A stretch of DNA of 30,755 bases from CAZLBV01 sp964557845 (GTDB taxonomy: Bacteria; Acidobacteriota; Aminicenantia; Aminicenantales; Aminicenantaceae): positions 1-30,755 of the forward strand of contig CAZLBV010000266.1 of NCBI GenBank assembly GCA_964557845.1, in the 5' to 3' direction. Below the pieces are notes generated by a model that saw only the letters and a program-made list of their open reading frames with translations, searched no databases and was not told the DNA's origin. Of the stretch, positions 17,581-25,258 are shown piece after piece; position 1 is the stretch's first letter, and each line of letters begins with the position of its first letter. The position numbers were made by a program, and so were the translations under genes.

Positions 17581-18541
17581 TTGTTTTATATACCCCGATT
17601 TTCCTGAACTTTTGATATCTTTGTTTGATCCTTTCCTCAATCGAAATCGACTCTATTTTTTTTAGAACCTGATTAAGTTTTTTATCTACATTTTTATAGG
17701 TTTGCTCCGGATCGATATGGGCGCCACCCGGAGGTTCCGGAATGATCTCATCGATGATACCAAACTCAAGCAGGTCCTGGGCAAAAAATCTTAAATTTTC
17801 TGCTGCCTTAGCCACCGCATCTTGATCTTTCCAAAGTATGGCTGCACACCCTTCTGGCGAGATAACAGAATAAAATGAATTTTCCAATATCATCATGACA
17901 TCTCCAACCCCAATGGCCAAGGCACCACCACTTCCTCCTTCACCGATTACAACATTGACAACAGGAACTCTTAACTTTGAGATTTCTTTTAGATTAAAGG
18001 CAATCGCTTCAGCCTGACCTCTTTCTTCTGCTTGAATGCCGGGATAAGCTCCGGGGGTATCAATCAAAGTCACGATCGGAAATCCTAATTTTTCTGCCAG
18101 CTTCATTATACGTAAGGCCTTTCTATACCCCTCTGGATTGGGTTGACCGAAATTTCTTGCAATCCTCTCGCGTGTGGTTCTTCCTTTCTGATGCCCTATA
18201 ATACAGATCGTCCTGCCATGGTAAAAACCAAATCCGGCTACAACCGCAGGATCATCTCCGTTCCGCCGGTCTCCATGAAATTCCATAAAATCATCGGTTA
18301 AATAATCAATATAATCAAGGGTATAAGGACGTTTCGGATGGCGGGCCATCTGAACAATATGAAGAGGATGAAGCTTTGGCTTCAAAGCCACCCAGTCTTT
18401 TTCAATCCGCTGCCAAAGCTCAGAGATCCTTTTTTTATCGTCTAAATCTAAAGGCTGATTTTCAGACTCAATATTATCGATCTTATCTTTAAGCTCGATA
18501 ATATTTTTTTCCAGTTGATAATAGTCTTTCATATCTTTCAC
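17567..18541 (-). CDS. accA: Acetyl-CoA carboxylase carboxyltransferase subunit alpha
   Basis: AccA with AccD transfers carboxyl from biotin on AccB to acetyl-CoA, giving malonyl-CoA for fatty acids. The 324-residue protein (E. coli 319) shows the N-terminal helical coil and then the crotonase-like carboxyltransferase fold: AGFGFYHGRTICIIGHQKG, FGQPNPEGYRKALRIMKLAE, TLIDTPGAYPGIQAEERGQ, VIGEGGSGGALAIGVGD and YSVISPEGCAAILWKD. The start may be GTG 18541 (AGG three bases upstream) or ATG 18532. accD is not next to it and must lie elsewhere. It is the first gene of an accA-hisS-aspS operon; overlap with hisS suggests translational coupling. Confidence 0.97.
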   Translation of the reverse strand: MKDMKDYYQLEKNIIELKDKIDNIESENQPLDLDDKKRISELWQRIEKDWVALKPKLHPLHIVQMARHPKRPYTLDYIDYLTDDFMEFHGDRRNGDDPAVVAGFGFYHGRTICIIGHQKGRTTRERIARNFGQPNPEGYRKALRIMKLAEKLGFPIVTLIDTPGAYPGIQAEERGQAEAIAFNLKEISKLRVPVVNVVIGEGGSGGALAIGVGDVMMILENSFYSVISPEGCAAILWKDQDAVAKAAENLRFFAQDLLEFGIIDEIIPEPPGGAHIDPEQTYKNVDKKLNQVLKKIESISIEERIKQRYQKFRKIGVYKTNERK

Positions 18542-18573
18542 AAACCTATTAACATAAAGATGAATTCCTGTCT

Positions 18574-18602
18574 ATTCTATAGAAAAAAACGGAGGCAGGC
18601 AA
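18574..18602 (-). promoter_or_regulatory. Promoter of the accA-hisS-aspS operon
   Basis: On the minus strand, TTGCCT (18602-18597) and TAGAAT (18579-18574) are separated by 17 bp, close to the sigma-70 consensus (4 of 6 and 5 of 6). Transcription would begin near 18567, giving a short leader of about 26-35 nt before accA. The -10 lies within a TTCTATAGAA palindrome. Confidence 0.5.
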
Positions 18603-18715
18603 CTTTTTCATAGTAAACACGCTACCCATTCCAGTTTGATCTGAAAAATAAAAATCCCAAAAAAAAATGATCCCTCAACCCATAAAAAGATAAAAAGAAT
18701 GAAGTCGTAAAACGG

Positions 18716-19729
18716 CTATTTTATTCCATAATTTTTCATCTTGTAACTGAGTATACGTTCTGTAATACCAAGAGCACTGGCTGCTTTACTTTTGATTCCA
18801 TGACTGGCATTTAAAGCTTTTTGTATCTCCCGCTTTTCCAGATATTTTACTTTATCGGTCAAAGTGAGATTCTCTCCTTCGATAAAATCATTATCATTTT
18901 CTTTTAAAAATAATGGAAGTTCGGACGATACAATTGTATCCCCCTCGGCGAAAACAACCGCTCTTTCAATGATGTTTTCCAGCTCTCTTATATTTCCAGG
19001 ATAAGAATAATTCAGTAACATATGCATAGCTTCAGCACTTATACTAATTATCTTCTTCTTCTCTCTGTCGGAATATTTCCTAATAAAATGATCTACCAGA
19101 GCCGGGATGTCTTCTCTTCTTTTCTTAAGGGCGGGAACATGAATCCGGATCACATTCAGCCGATAGAACAGATCAAGCCGAAATTTCTCTTCCTCCACCA
19201 ATCTTTTCAAATCCTGGTTGGTTGCCGCAATGATCCTCACATCAACCTTAACCGGCTTAGAAGAGCCCAGACGGAAAATCTCTTTCTATTGAATGGCTCT
19301 TAGCAGCTTCACTTGGATATGAGCCGGAAGATCCCCGATCTCATCGAGAAAAAGAGTCCCACTCGCAGCTGCCTCAAATTTACCGATCTTTCTTTCATAA
19401 GCACCGGGAATGGATCCCTTTTCTGATCCGAAAAGCTCGCTCTCAATCAACGATTCAGGTAAAGAAAGAATATTGCCGAAAGCAGTAACCATTATAGGTG
19501 TTACAAATGGATTTTTCTCCAATATCTCTTCTATCACCTGGATGCCGGTTTCACCATTGAGTTTATAATCAACAACAGCAGAATCAATGAGTTTATCATT
19601 TAGTATCATCAAAGCTTCTTTACCCGATGAAGCCTCAACTACTTGATATTCTTCCTGTTCCAGGTTCTCTTTAATTAAACGCCTCTGGAGAGGATCGTCT
19701 TCGACAATTAAGATGACTCCTTTAGACAC
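18716..19729 (-). pseudogene. Broken NtrC-family sigma-54 response regulator (internal loss plus amber stop)
   Basis: Begins at GTG 19729, with GGAGG in the kinase end. Residues 1-85 are a receiver domain (IVEDDP acidic pair, phospho-acceptor Asp54 in AVVDYKL, switch Thr in MVTAFG). It then jumps straight to LPESLIESELFG of the AAA+ sigma-54 domain, so the end of the receiver, the linker and the Walker A region (GESGTGKE in relatives) are missing. The GAFTGA loop reads GSIPGA. Walker B TLFLDEIGDLP is intact. Codon 148 (19288-19286) is TAG where relatives have Glu in LQEKE; the same frame then continues KEIFRLGSSKPVKVDV and RIIAATNQDLKRL through to a C-terminal Fis-type HTH (KSKAASALGITERILSYKMK). 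The product cannot bind ATP or contact sigma-54 normally. It followed its kinase gene with a one-base gap. Confidence 0.85.
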
Positions 19730-19730
19730 T

Positions 19731-20707
19731 TCAACCTCCAGGAAGTTCGATCATGAACACGGTTCCGATATCCGGTTTGGATTCAAAGGAGATCTTTCTG
19801 ACCTCTTTCTCTCCGGCTTCTATATCACTTTTAGAACCTTCGGGAACCCTCCGCTGAAGAAGTTCAAATATGAGGTTTAGACTATTCAAAGGATTCTTAA
19901 TCTCATGCACAACGCCAGAAGTAAAGGCTGATATTTCTTTGTATCTGTCTTTTTCTTTTTTTTCTTTTTCTGTTTCCTTTTCTTTTATAAGATAATGCTT
20001 CTGTATCTGAAAAAGCCCAAAGAAAAAAATTATTCCTATCAATATGATAAGACTGAAGATCAATACAAAATTTCTGCGTGAATTGAAAAGCATATCCTCT
20101 AAGTTTTTGAGAGAATAACCTAAGTAGAGATAATAAGTATCATACTTACGCGCAGCAAAAGAGGAAAAATTATTAAAAATAAGACCAGCCGGCGAATATC
20201 CTCTCTCATTTCTCCTGTTGTTTCCCTTTCTTCATTTAAAACATCAATACCAGGAAATGACCTGTTAAAAAAATTATATCCGATTTTAAGCTCAATATTC
20301 CAGGATAACACCGCGGTTATCACAGCCTCCCACTGTAATCCTTCCCATGAATAGCTGTGATAAGAAGGATTTTCTATCATGTAGTAATCCTCAATATAAG
20401 TGAAGGGATTTTCCCATAAGGAATTATATCCTCCCTGGACAAATGATGAAGTCCGGGTAAAATCCTTATCTATATAAAATCCAAATAAGGATACCATATC
20501 TGCATGGGCATCCTTATTTTGGAAAAGATTATCCGTTGCATTTTGAATTAAAGAAAGAGTAAGAATATCTGCGGTACTCACGGTTATTACAACTAAAAAT
20601 AATAAATAGAACGCTATTATTCTTTTCCTCTTTACGACCTTTAGAGAGCCGGAGTCAAAGCTCCCGTTCATTAAAAGTCTAATTTATCGCTGATTTACTT
20701 TTTTCAT
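19731..20707 (-). pseudogene. Broken sensor histidine kinase, patchwork gene
   Basis: The best start is ATG 20707, behind a perfect AGGAGG five bases away, but codon 8 (20686-20684) is TAA; the frame reopens at ATG 20671. The parts in order are: transmembrane helix RIIAFYLLFLVVITVSTADI; a beta-barrel-like stretch (about 20491-20189; SLWENPFTYIEDYYMIENPS, SWNIELKIGYNFFN) not expected in a kinase; a frame change near 20190-20200; a sensor end (KYDTYYLYLGYSLKNLE); a second membrane helix; a Glu/Lys-rich coil; and an H-box (TSGVVHEIKNPLNSL, His near 19906). The N, D and G1 boxes of the ATPase domain are absent: the H-box helix runs directly into the last strand FESKPDIGTVFMIELPG. No kinase activity can remain. 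This is a pseudogene or a rearranged assembly. Confidence 0.8.
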
Positions 20708-20766
20708 TTTAACCTCCTTGTCTATTCAAGGCAACTTAAAGCGCAATTATTGTACCATTTCACAAC

Positions 20767-20783
20767 TTGTTTATTATAAACAA
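20767..20783. repeat. Dyad TTGTTTA-TTA-TAAACAA
   Basis: A perfect 7-bp inverted repeat with a 3-bp spacer lies in the 156-bp space between the radical SAM gene and the broken kinase gene, about 60 bp upstream of the kinase ATG at 20707. It may be an operator for the two-component genes; this is inference, and an AT-rich dyad of this size can also arise by chance. Confidence 0.35.
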
Positions 20784-20810
20784 CATAGGCTAGTTCTCCA
20801 AATACAAAAA

Positions 20811-20824
20811 CAACAATATTGTTG
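20811..20824 (-). terminator. AT-rich palindrome followed by T-run, possible weak terminator of the radical SAM gene
   Basis: CAACAATATTGTTG is a perfect 14-bp palindrome. On the minus strand it lies 39 bases after the radical SAM stop and is followed at once by TTTTTG. The stem is AT-rich with almost no loop, so it would be weak as an intrinsic terminator. It could instead be a protein-binding site paired with the dyad at 20767-20783. Confidence 0.3.
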
Positions 20825-20863
20825 ATTGAGGTTACAATTTTGTCGGTTCTTAATGAAAAATCT

Positions 20864-22297
20864 TTAACGATCTATCAAAATCTCCTGCTGGTAATCGATC
20901 TTTATTTTAGCCTCTTTTTTCGTCGATAGCAGATCTACCACTTTGAGAAAAGTTTTGTTTTTCTTTTGCCACATGCGGTTTAGATTCCGGGCATAATGAG
21001 CCAGCCCCAGATCCAACCATTTCCCACGAATAAACTTTCCTATCATGCGGAATCCAGAATAAAACTTTTTATGACTGAAGATCTGGGCCTTCTGTAATCC
21101 AAAAAGAGAAAGCCTTGCCGGTTGAAAAACAACATGATGGGCATCATACAGCGCCCAATCCTTGAAAAGAATCCTCTCCTGATCTCTAATTTTATAAAAT
21201 AATTTGGAACCGGGCAGGGGGGTCAAAATAAGAAACTGAGTCGAATTCAATCCTGACTTTTTGGCAAACCTAACAGTTTTTTTCACTGTCTTCCAATCGT
21301 CCTCATCAAACCCATAAATAAACATACCATGGACATGGATGCGACTCCTTCTTATAACTTTGACGGCGTGAATGACTTCATCAACCGTTTGCTTTTTTTT
21401 CATTTCTAACAAACTGCGGGGATTAACGGATTCAAGCCCGATATATAAAGTATGACAGCCGGCTTTTTTCATGAGTTTGACCATTTCCGGATCTTTGGCC
21501 AAATCTGCCCTAACCTGAGTGGACCATTTAAATTTAAATTTTTCTTTGATCATAGCTTCGAGCAGCGATTTTGTCCTTTTCCGGTTAGCGGTAAAATGGT
21601 CATCATAAAAAAATATGACATTTTTCCTGTGGTTGTACAGGCGTAATTCCTGGATTATATTCTCCGTGGTTCTGAATCTATATTTTCTTCCAAACATTGC
21701 AGTCACAGAACAGAACTCACAATCAAAGGGACAGCCCCGTGATGTTTGGATGGGAATGATCTTATGTCCAGCGACTTCTTTTCCATGAATAAAAAAATCA
21801 GAAAAATCAGGGAAAGGAATTTCATCCAGATTCTCAATCTTCTCGATCATAGGATTGTGGATCGTTTTCCCCTCTTGTTTGAATGACAAATTGGGAACAT
21901 CGGAGAAATCTTTATTTTTCTCCCAAGCATCGATGAAAGCCATAAGAGCTTTTTCGCCTTCTCCTCTGATGACAAAATCCGTATGTTCTAGGGCTTCATC
22001 CGGCAAAAAAGTAACATGGGGGCCGCCCATTATAACCGGGATTTGCATGGATCTGATCTTATCGGCAATGGCATAAGCCCTGGGTGCGGTAGATGTTATG
22101 GTTGAAATACCAACAATCTCCGCGGAATTTATTTCATTCCAGGGAATTTCCTCTTGTTCCTCATAAATGACACAAACTTCCCAACCTCGTTCCCTCATCA
22201 TCCCTCCCAGAATATAAGAACCCAAGCGAGGAAGCGGAAATTGGGAAAAAATATGTAGATTTGGGGACTTCGGCTCGATAAAAATTATCTTACTCAT
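20864..22297 (-). CDS. B12-binding-domain radical SAM protein
   Basis: The 477-residue protein has an N-terminal Rossmann-like cobalamin-binding-type domain (about 1-135; FPLPRLGSYILGGMMRERG, IVGISTITSTAPRAY, IMGGPHVTF, VIRGEGE), without the DxHxxG His that ligates cobalt base-off. A radical SAM barrel follows with SRGCPFDCEFCSV (Cys189, Cys193, Cys196, binding the 4Fe-4S cluster), FYDDHFTAN, GLESVNPRSLLEMKKKQT and MFIYGFDEDD. The C-terminal 110 residues are basic. Relatives carry out methylations, ring contractions or lipid/hopanoid changes; the substrate cannot be named here. AAAGGAG lies eight bases before the ATG, inside the end of the regulator gene 5 bp upstream, so the two are co-transcribed. 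Confidence 0.88.
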   Translation of the reverse strand: MSKIIFIEPKSPNLHIFSQFPLPRLGSYILGGMMRERGWEVCVIYEEQEEIPWNEINSAEIVGISTITSTAPRAYAIADKIRSMQIPVIMGGPHVTFLPDEALEHTDFVIRGEGEKALMAFIDAWEKNKDFSDVPNLSFKQEGKTIHNPMIEKIENLDEIPFPDFSDFFIHGKEVAGHKIIPIQTSRGCPFDCEFCSVTAMFGRKYRFRTTENIIQELRLYNHRKNVIFFYDDHFTANRKRTKSLLEAMIKEKFKFKWSTQVRADLAKDPEMVKLMKKAGCHTLYIGLESVNPRSLLEMKKKQTVDEVIHAVKVIRRSRIHVHGMFIYGFDEDDWKTVKKTVRFAKKSGLNSTQFLILTPLPGSKLFYKIRDQERILFKDWALYDAHHVVFQPARLSLFGLQKAQIFSHKKFYSGFRMIGKFIRGKWLDLGLAHYARNLNRMWQKKNKTFLKVVDLLSTKKEAKIKIDYQQEILIDR

Positions 22298-22302
22298 CTT
22301 AT

Positions 22303-23013
22303 TTACTCCTTTATCTTTTCCGGTTTTTTAATTAACTGATTTCTTAAACTGAGTATCTCTTTTTTCTTTTTCTTAAGCAGGTCCTCCCAACGCTGTATTC
22401 CTTCTTTAAAAAGAGCTATTTTATCGAAAAGAATCTGAATTTTAGAAAGCATCTGGTTGAGTTTGATCGCTGTTTCTTCCTTTTTAAAAAAGACCGGATT
22501 ATTTTCTATGGTTAAAAAATCTCGAAATAAATTCGATATTTCTTTTATTTCTTCAAGGGAGTATCCAAATAACTGTAGGTCTTTGACAAGCTTACACAGG
22601 TAAATATAAATCTCTGAATATAACCTAAACCCTCCCTCACTGCGCATATCTGCGTCTATTATTCCTTTGTCTTCCCAGTGCTTAATGGTTCTTGGACTTA
22701 CTCCCACCTGTTGTGCGAGCTCGCCTACGGTAAGAAATTCATTTAACTTCGAGGTCTTTTTCCCATTCTCCTCACCCTTGGGGAGCCCGACTTTTTTAAT
22801 AATTTTTTGTATATCATTTAATTGATATCCCAGATCAGATAAATTTTTTATCTGCCTTACCTTTTCGAGGGTTACTCTAGTAAACAGGGGAATATTACCA
22901 TCCGTAACCCCTTCCGGCTTAATGAGTCTAAATTTCTCCCAAACTCTGAAGTTTTTTTCTGAGACTCCGGTTTTCTCCAGGACTTCTTCGAGCACAAATA
23001 AATTTTTTTCCAT
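22303..23013 (-). CDS. MerR-type regulator with two tandem HTH domains
   Basis: The 236-residue protein contains two MerR-like winged-helix units. The second (about 92-165) is canonical: FLTVGELAQQVGVSPRTIKH, WEDKGIIDADMRSEGGFRLY and LFGYSLEEIKEI. The first (about 5-75) follows the same pattern more loosely: VLEEVLEKTGVSEKNFRVWE, FRLIKPEG and LGYQLNDIQKII. The C-terminus from about 180 is a lysine/glutamate-rich coiled coil, as for dimerisation; no cysteine metal site is visible. It is the first gene of a two-gene unit with the radical SAM enzyme and probably controls that unit. The dyad at 23056-23063 (ATACGTAT) near its promoter may be its own operator. Confidence 0.85.
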   Translation of the reverse strand: MEKNLFVLEEVLEKTGVSEKNFRVWEKFRLIKPEGVTDGNIPLFTRVTLEKVRQIKNLSDLGYQLNDIQKIIKKVGLPKGEENGKKTSKLNEFLTVGELAQQVGVSPRTIKHWEDKGIIDADMRSEGGFRLYSEIYIYLCKLVKDLQLFGYSLEEIKEISNLFRDFLTIENNPVFFKKEETAIKLNQMLSKIQILFDKIALFKEGIQRWEDLLKKKKKEILSLRNQLIKKPEKIKE

Positions 23014-23063
23014 ATTTTATACCCCTACGCTTACTTTTATATTACACATGACAGCATACGTAT

Positions 23064-23093
23064 AGTTTAGCCCGCGTAATCCTTAATTGTCAA
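23064..23093 (-). promoter_or_regulatory. Candidate promoter of the MerR-radical SAM unit
   Basis: On the minus strand, a consensus TTGACA (23093-23088) is followed after 18 bp by TAAACT (23069-23064, 4 of 6). Longer-than-17 spacers are usual for MerR-regulated promoters. An 8-bp palindrome ATACGTAT (23056-23063) sits at the expected start of transcription. The rest of the 244-bp space between the regulator and the next gene (23014-23257) shows no gene. Confidence 0.4.
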
Positions 23094-23257
23094 GATGTTT
23101 TTATATGTGGATTTTTAGGTGCCTATATATACTGAGTAGAGAAAGACTAATTTCAGATCATTACCGCATCCGACAAGGAAATGGATTATTTAAATTCTTC
23201 AGCTAATAAAAATAATTGTTCGCTCTGTATCCTAACCGGTACATTTTTTTAATTGGT

Positions 23258-23917
23258 TCAGGAAGGAGAACTTAACTGGACTCGAATGTTCTGCGAGGGG
23301 ATATACAACGATAACAGACGTCCTGAATTATCTGTCATCAATTCTATCAATTTCCCGCTTATGACCATTTTTAGCAAGCATGGATTTTCAGCGTCCTGAA
23401 CCATAGAGAAAGGAGCTTCCATTTGTGGAATAGTGTAAGCAGACAGTTCAGCTGATTGAGGGGATCCGCATCTAAATTTTTTTGTTATGACCATATAAGG
23501 AGAAAAGAAAGGATTTGGCAGCAGAAATGCATCTCGTTTGATTTTTGTTATATTTTTATTTTCCCGGCCTGCAACCAAAATTGTATTTTCAACCATTCCC
23601 TCTTTGATCTCTGAGCTGATCACTTGAGGGATCCCGCTTATCGACCCTATCATCGAAAACTCTTGAGGAATAAAACTCACGTTAAGCCGTATCATCAAAT
23701 TTTCAAGCTCTACCGGGACCGGATCGGTCATTTTTCCTCTGACAATTAAAACGTAGCCTGTATCATCGGTTTTCCAGATGAATTCTTCATATCCGACTTT
23801 CTTATCCATAAAAAAGATATCATATGTGCCTTTTTCTTCTGAATTATTTTGGACAGGTGAAAATGAAAATGAAAAAACACAAAAAAGCACCAAACTTAAT
23901 AATCTTGTTCTTCGCAT
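23258..23917 (-). CDS. Secreted protein of unknown function
   Basis: I do not recognise this family. The 219-residue protein has a clear signal peptide (MRRTRLLSLVLFCVFSFSFS, cleavage probably near residue 20-25), no lipobox, and a mature part rich in short beta strands and turns, starting with a GTYDIFFMDKKVGYEEFIWK segment of the kind seen in exported beta-rich proteins. Two cysteines (in FRCGSPQ and ENPCLLK) could form a disulfide. It lies 19 bp after the YbjQ-family gene and is probably the last gene of the ECF sigma operon, so it may be an envelope-stress product. Function is open. Confidence 0.65.
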   Translation of the reverse strand: MRRTRLLSLVLFCVFSFSFSPVQNNSEEKGTYDIFFMDKKVGYEEFIWKTDDTGYVLIVRGKMTDPVPVELENLMIRLNVSFIPQEFSMIGSISGIPQVISSEIKEGMVENTILVAGRENKNITKIKRDAFLLPNPFFSPYMVITKKFRCGSPQSAELSAYTIPQMEAPFSMVQDAENPCLLKMVISGKLIELMTDNSGRLLSLYIPSQNIRVQLSSPS

Positions 23918-23936
23918 GAAAATCTATTACTGTACT

Positions 23937-24251
23937 CTATTCTATAATCACTGCGGTTCCGTAAGCAAGTATTTCCGAAGCATTCTGCATGATCATTGAA
24001 GTCGAAAAACGAACACCGATCACAGCATTGGCGCCTAAGCTTTCTGCTTCTACTGACATCCGGTCCAAAGCTTGTTCCCGGGCTTCCGCCATCATTTTGG
24101 TATAATCTCTAATCTCTCCTCCCACAAGATTCTTCAACGCAGCGGCAATATCACGGCCAATGTGTCGGGCACGGATCGTGTTCCCTCTTACTAATCCCAG
24201 GTGTTTTTTTATCGTTTTCCCTTCAATAATATCCGTCGTCATGATTATCAT
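23937..24251 (-). CDS. YbjQ/UPF0145 family protein
   Basis: The 104-residue protein matches the YbjQ (formerly 'heavy-metal-binding') family, small pentamer-forming proteins of unknown role. It shows TTDIIEGKTIKKHLGLVRG, GGEIRDYTKMMAEAREQALD, AESLGANAVIGVRF and EILAYGTAV, all typical. I start at ATG 24251, which overlaps the anti-sigma stop (ATGA) and has GGAG eight bases upstream; the longer frame to 24368 reads through the anti-sigma gene. Placement inside a sigma/anti-sigma operon suggests a stress-linked role, by inference. Confidence 0.9.
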   Translation of the reverse strand: MIIMTTDIIEGKTIKKHLGLVRGNTIRARHIGRDIAAALKNLVGGEIRDYTKMMAEAREQALDRMSVEAESLGANAVIGVRFSTSMIMQNASEILAYGTAVIIE

Positions 24252-24694
24252 TTCTCGATCTCCTTGTATCTCTCCCTCTTGTAGATAAATATCTGTTCTC
24301 TGATCAATGAGACCAACATGACGGCTATTCCCGCAAGTCCCAGCAGAATCCCTGCCTTTAAGATCCAATGAATTTCAGGATTTTGAATCAGTCCTTCTAT
24401 TGATTTATAGCCGCCATAGAAAAGAAGAATAATAGCACCTATTGACAGCAAAATCCAGCCGATTTTTCTCTCCAGCCGGTTATAGACAGAATCGGAGTAA
24501 ACCTGCCACATTTCCTTCGGGGGTTTCTTAAATTCCATTCTACTCATGACCTCCTCGAATTTTTCCATCTCTTCGAACTCTTGGCGGCATTCCTGACATT
24601 CCTTTAAGTGTTCTTCCACCAATTTTCTTTGGGAAGCATCCAGCTCTCCATCTATATACGAAGAAATGAGTTCTTTTATTTTTTTATGTTCCAT
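24248..24694 (-). CDS. Zinc-finger anti-sigma factor, membrane-bound
   Basis: The 148-residue protein has an N-terminal zinc-binding anti-sigma (ZAS) domain with the pattern SSYIDGELDA followed by HLKECQECRQEF, giving the HxxxCxxC motif near residues 29-36. Two hydrophobic membrane segments follow at about 80-97 and 111-130 (WILLSIGAIILLFYGGY; ILKAGILLGLAGIAVMLVSL), then a basic tail. ZAS proteins bind and hold their partner ECF sigma factor at the membrane until a signal arrives. It starts 15 bp after the sigma gene, as is usual for such pairs. Two close membrane helices with a very short loop differ from the classical single-pass RsiW design. Confidence 0.88.
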   Translation of the reverse strand: MEHKKIKELISSYIDGELDASQRKLVEEHLKECQECRQEFEEMEKFEEVMSRMEFKKPPKEMWQVYSDSVYNRLERKIGWILLSIGAIILLFYGGYKSIEGLIQNPEIHWILKAGILLGLAGIAVMLVSLIREQIFIYKRERYKEIEK

Positions 24695-24709
24695 GAAAAT
24701 CTCCAGAAA

Positions 24710-25258
24710 TTAGTCCTTTTCGAAACCAAGGTATTTTCCTAAAATGTCCTTCAATTTTTTTTTGGCATAATACAGTGAAGACATAACCGTTCCCACCGGT
24801 TTTCCCATCACTTCCGCTATTTCTGTATAAGACAACTGCCGAAAATAACGGAGAATGATAACTTCTCTTTGTTCGATGGGAAGCTCCGCTATTCCTTTCC
24901 AGAGCGAATCCCTCATTTCCCGGTCTTCCTGTTTTTTCCCGATTATTTTGATATCTTCTAGAGGGATCTCATTTAACCGCTTCTTTCTTTTATAATGATC
25001 AATACACAGGTTTTTTAGTATCTGATAAAACCAAGGGAAAAATGGCCTTTGGGCATCAAACATCTTCAACTTTCTGTAGGCCTTGATAAAACATTCCTGA
25101 GAAAGATCCAGAGCGTCTTGATGATTGTGAACAAAACCTAACGCTATATAGTAAGCCCTTTGCATATAAGATTTTATGATCTGTTGATAAGCTTCCTTAT
25201 TTCCTTTTTTTACAGCGAGGATAATCTCTTGTTCTGATAGAATTTTTAGACTTTCCAT
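24710..25258 (-). CDS. ECF-type RNA polymerase sigma factor (sigma-E/RpoE-like)
   Basis: The 182-residue protein has sigma region 2 (about 25-90; QDALDLSQECFIKAYRKL and FFPWFYQILKNLCIDHYKRK) and region 4 (about 125-175; LPIEQREVIILRYFRQLSY and IAEVMGKPVGTVMSSLYYAK), with no region 3, as in ECF sigmas. I start at ATG 25258, which has AGGTGA five bases upstream; the ATG at 25315 adds 19 residues without a ribosome-binding site. It heads a compact operon with its anti-sigma, a YbjQ protein and a secreted protein. I did not find a GGAAC-type -35 upstream, so self-activation is not shown. Confidence 0.95.
   Translation of the reverse strand: MESLKILSEQEIILAVKKGNKEAYQQIIKSYMQRAYYIALGFVHNHQDALDLSQECFIKAYRKLKMFDAQRPFFPWFYQILKNLCIDHYKRKKRLNEIPLEDIKIIGKKQEDREMRDSLWKGIAELPIEQREVIILRYFRQLSYTEIAEVMGKPVGTVMSSLYYAKKKLKDILGKYLGFEKD

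Noticed and set aside
17581..17640. Longer hisS with 20 extra N-terminal residues
   Set aside because: The start would be a TTG inside accA, and the extra residues match no HisRS feature; they are the accA 3' end in another frame.
24252..24368. Longer N-terminus for the YbjQ-family protein
   Set aside because: These codons are the anti-sigma gene read in another frame; the coupled ATG at 24251 gives the normal family length.
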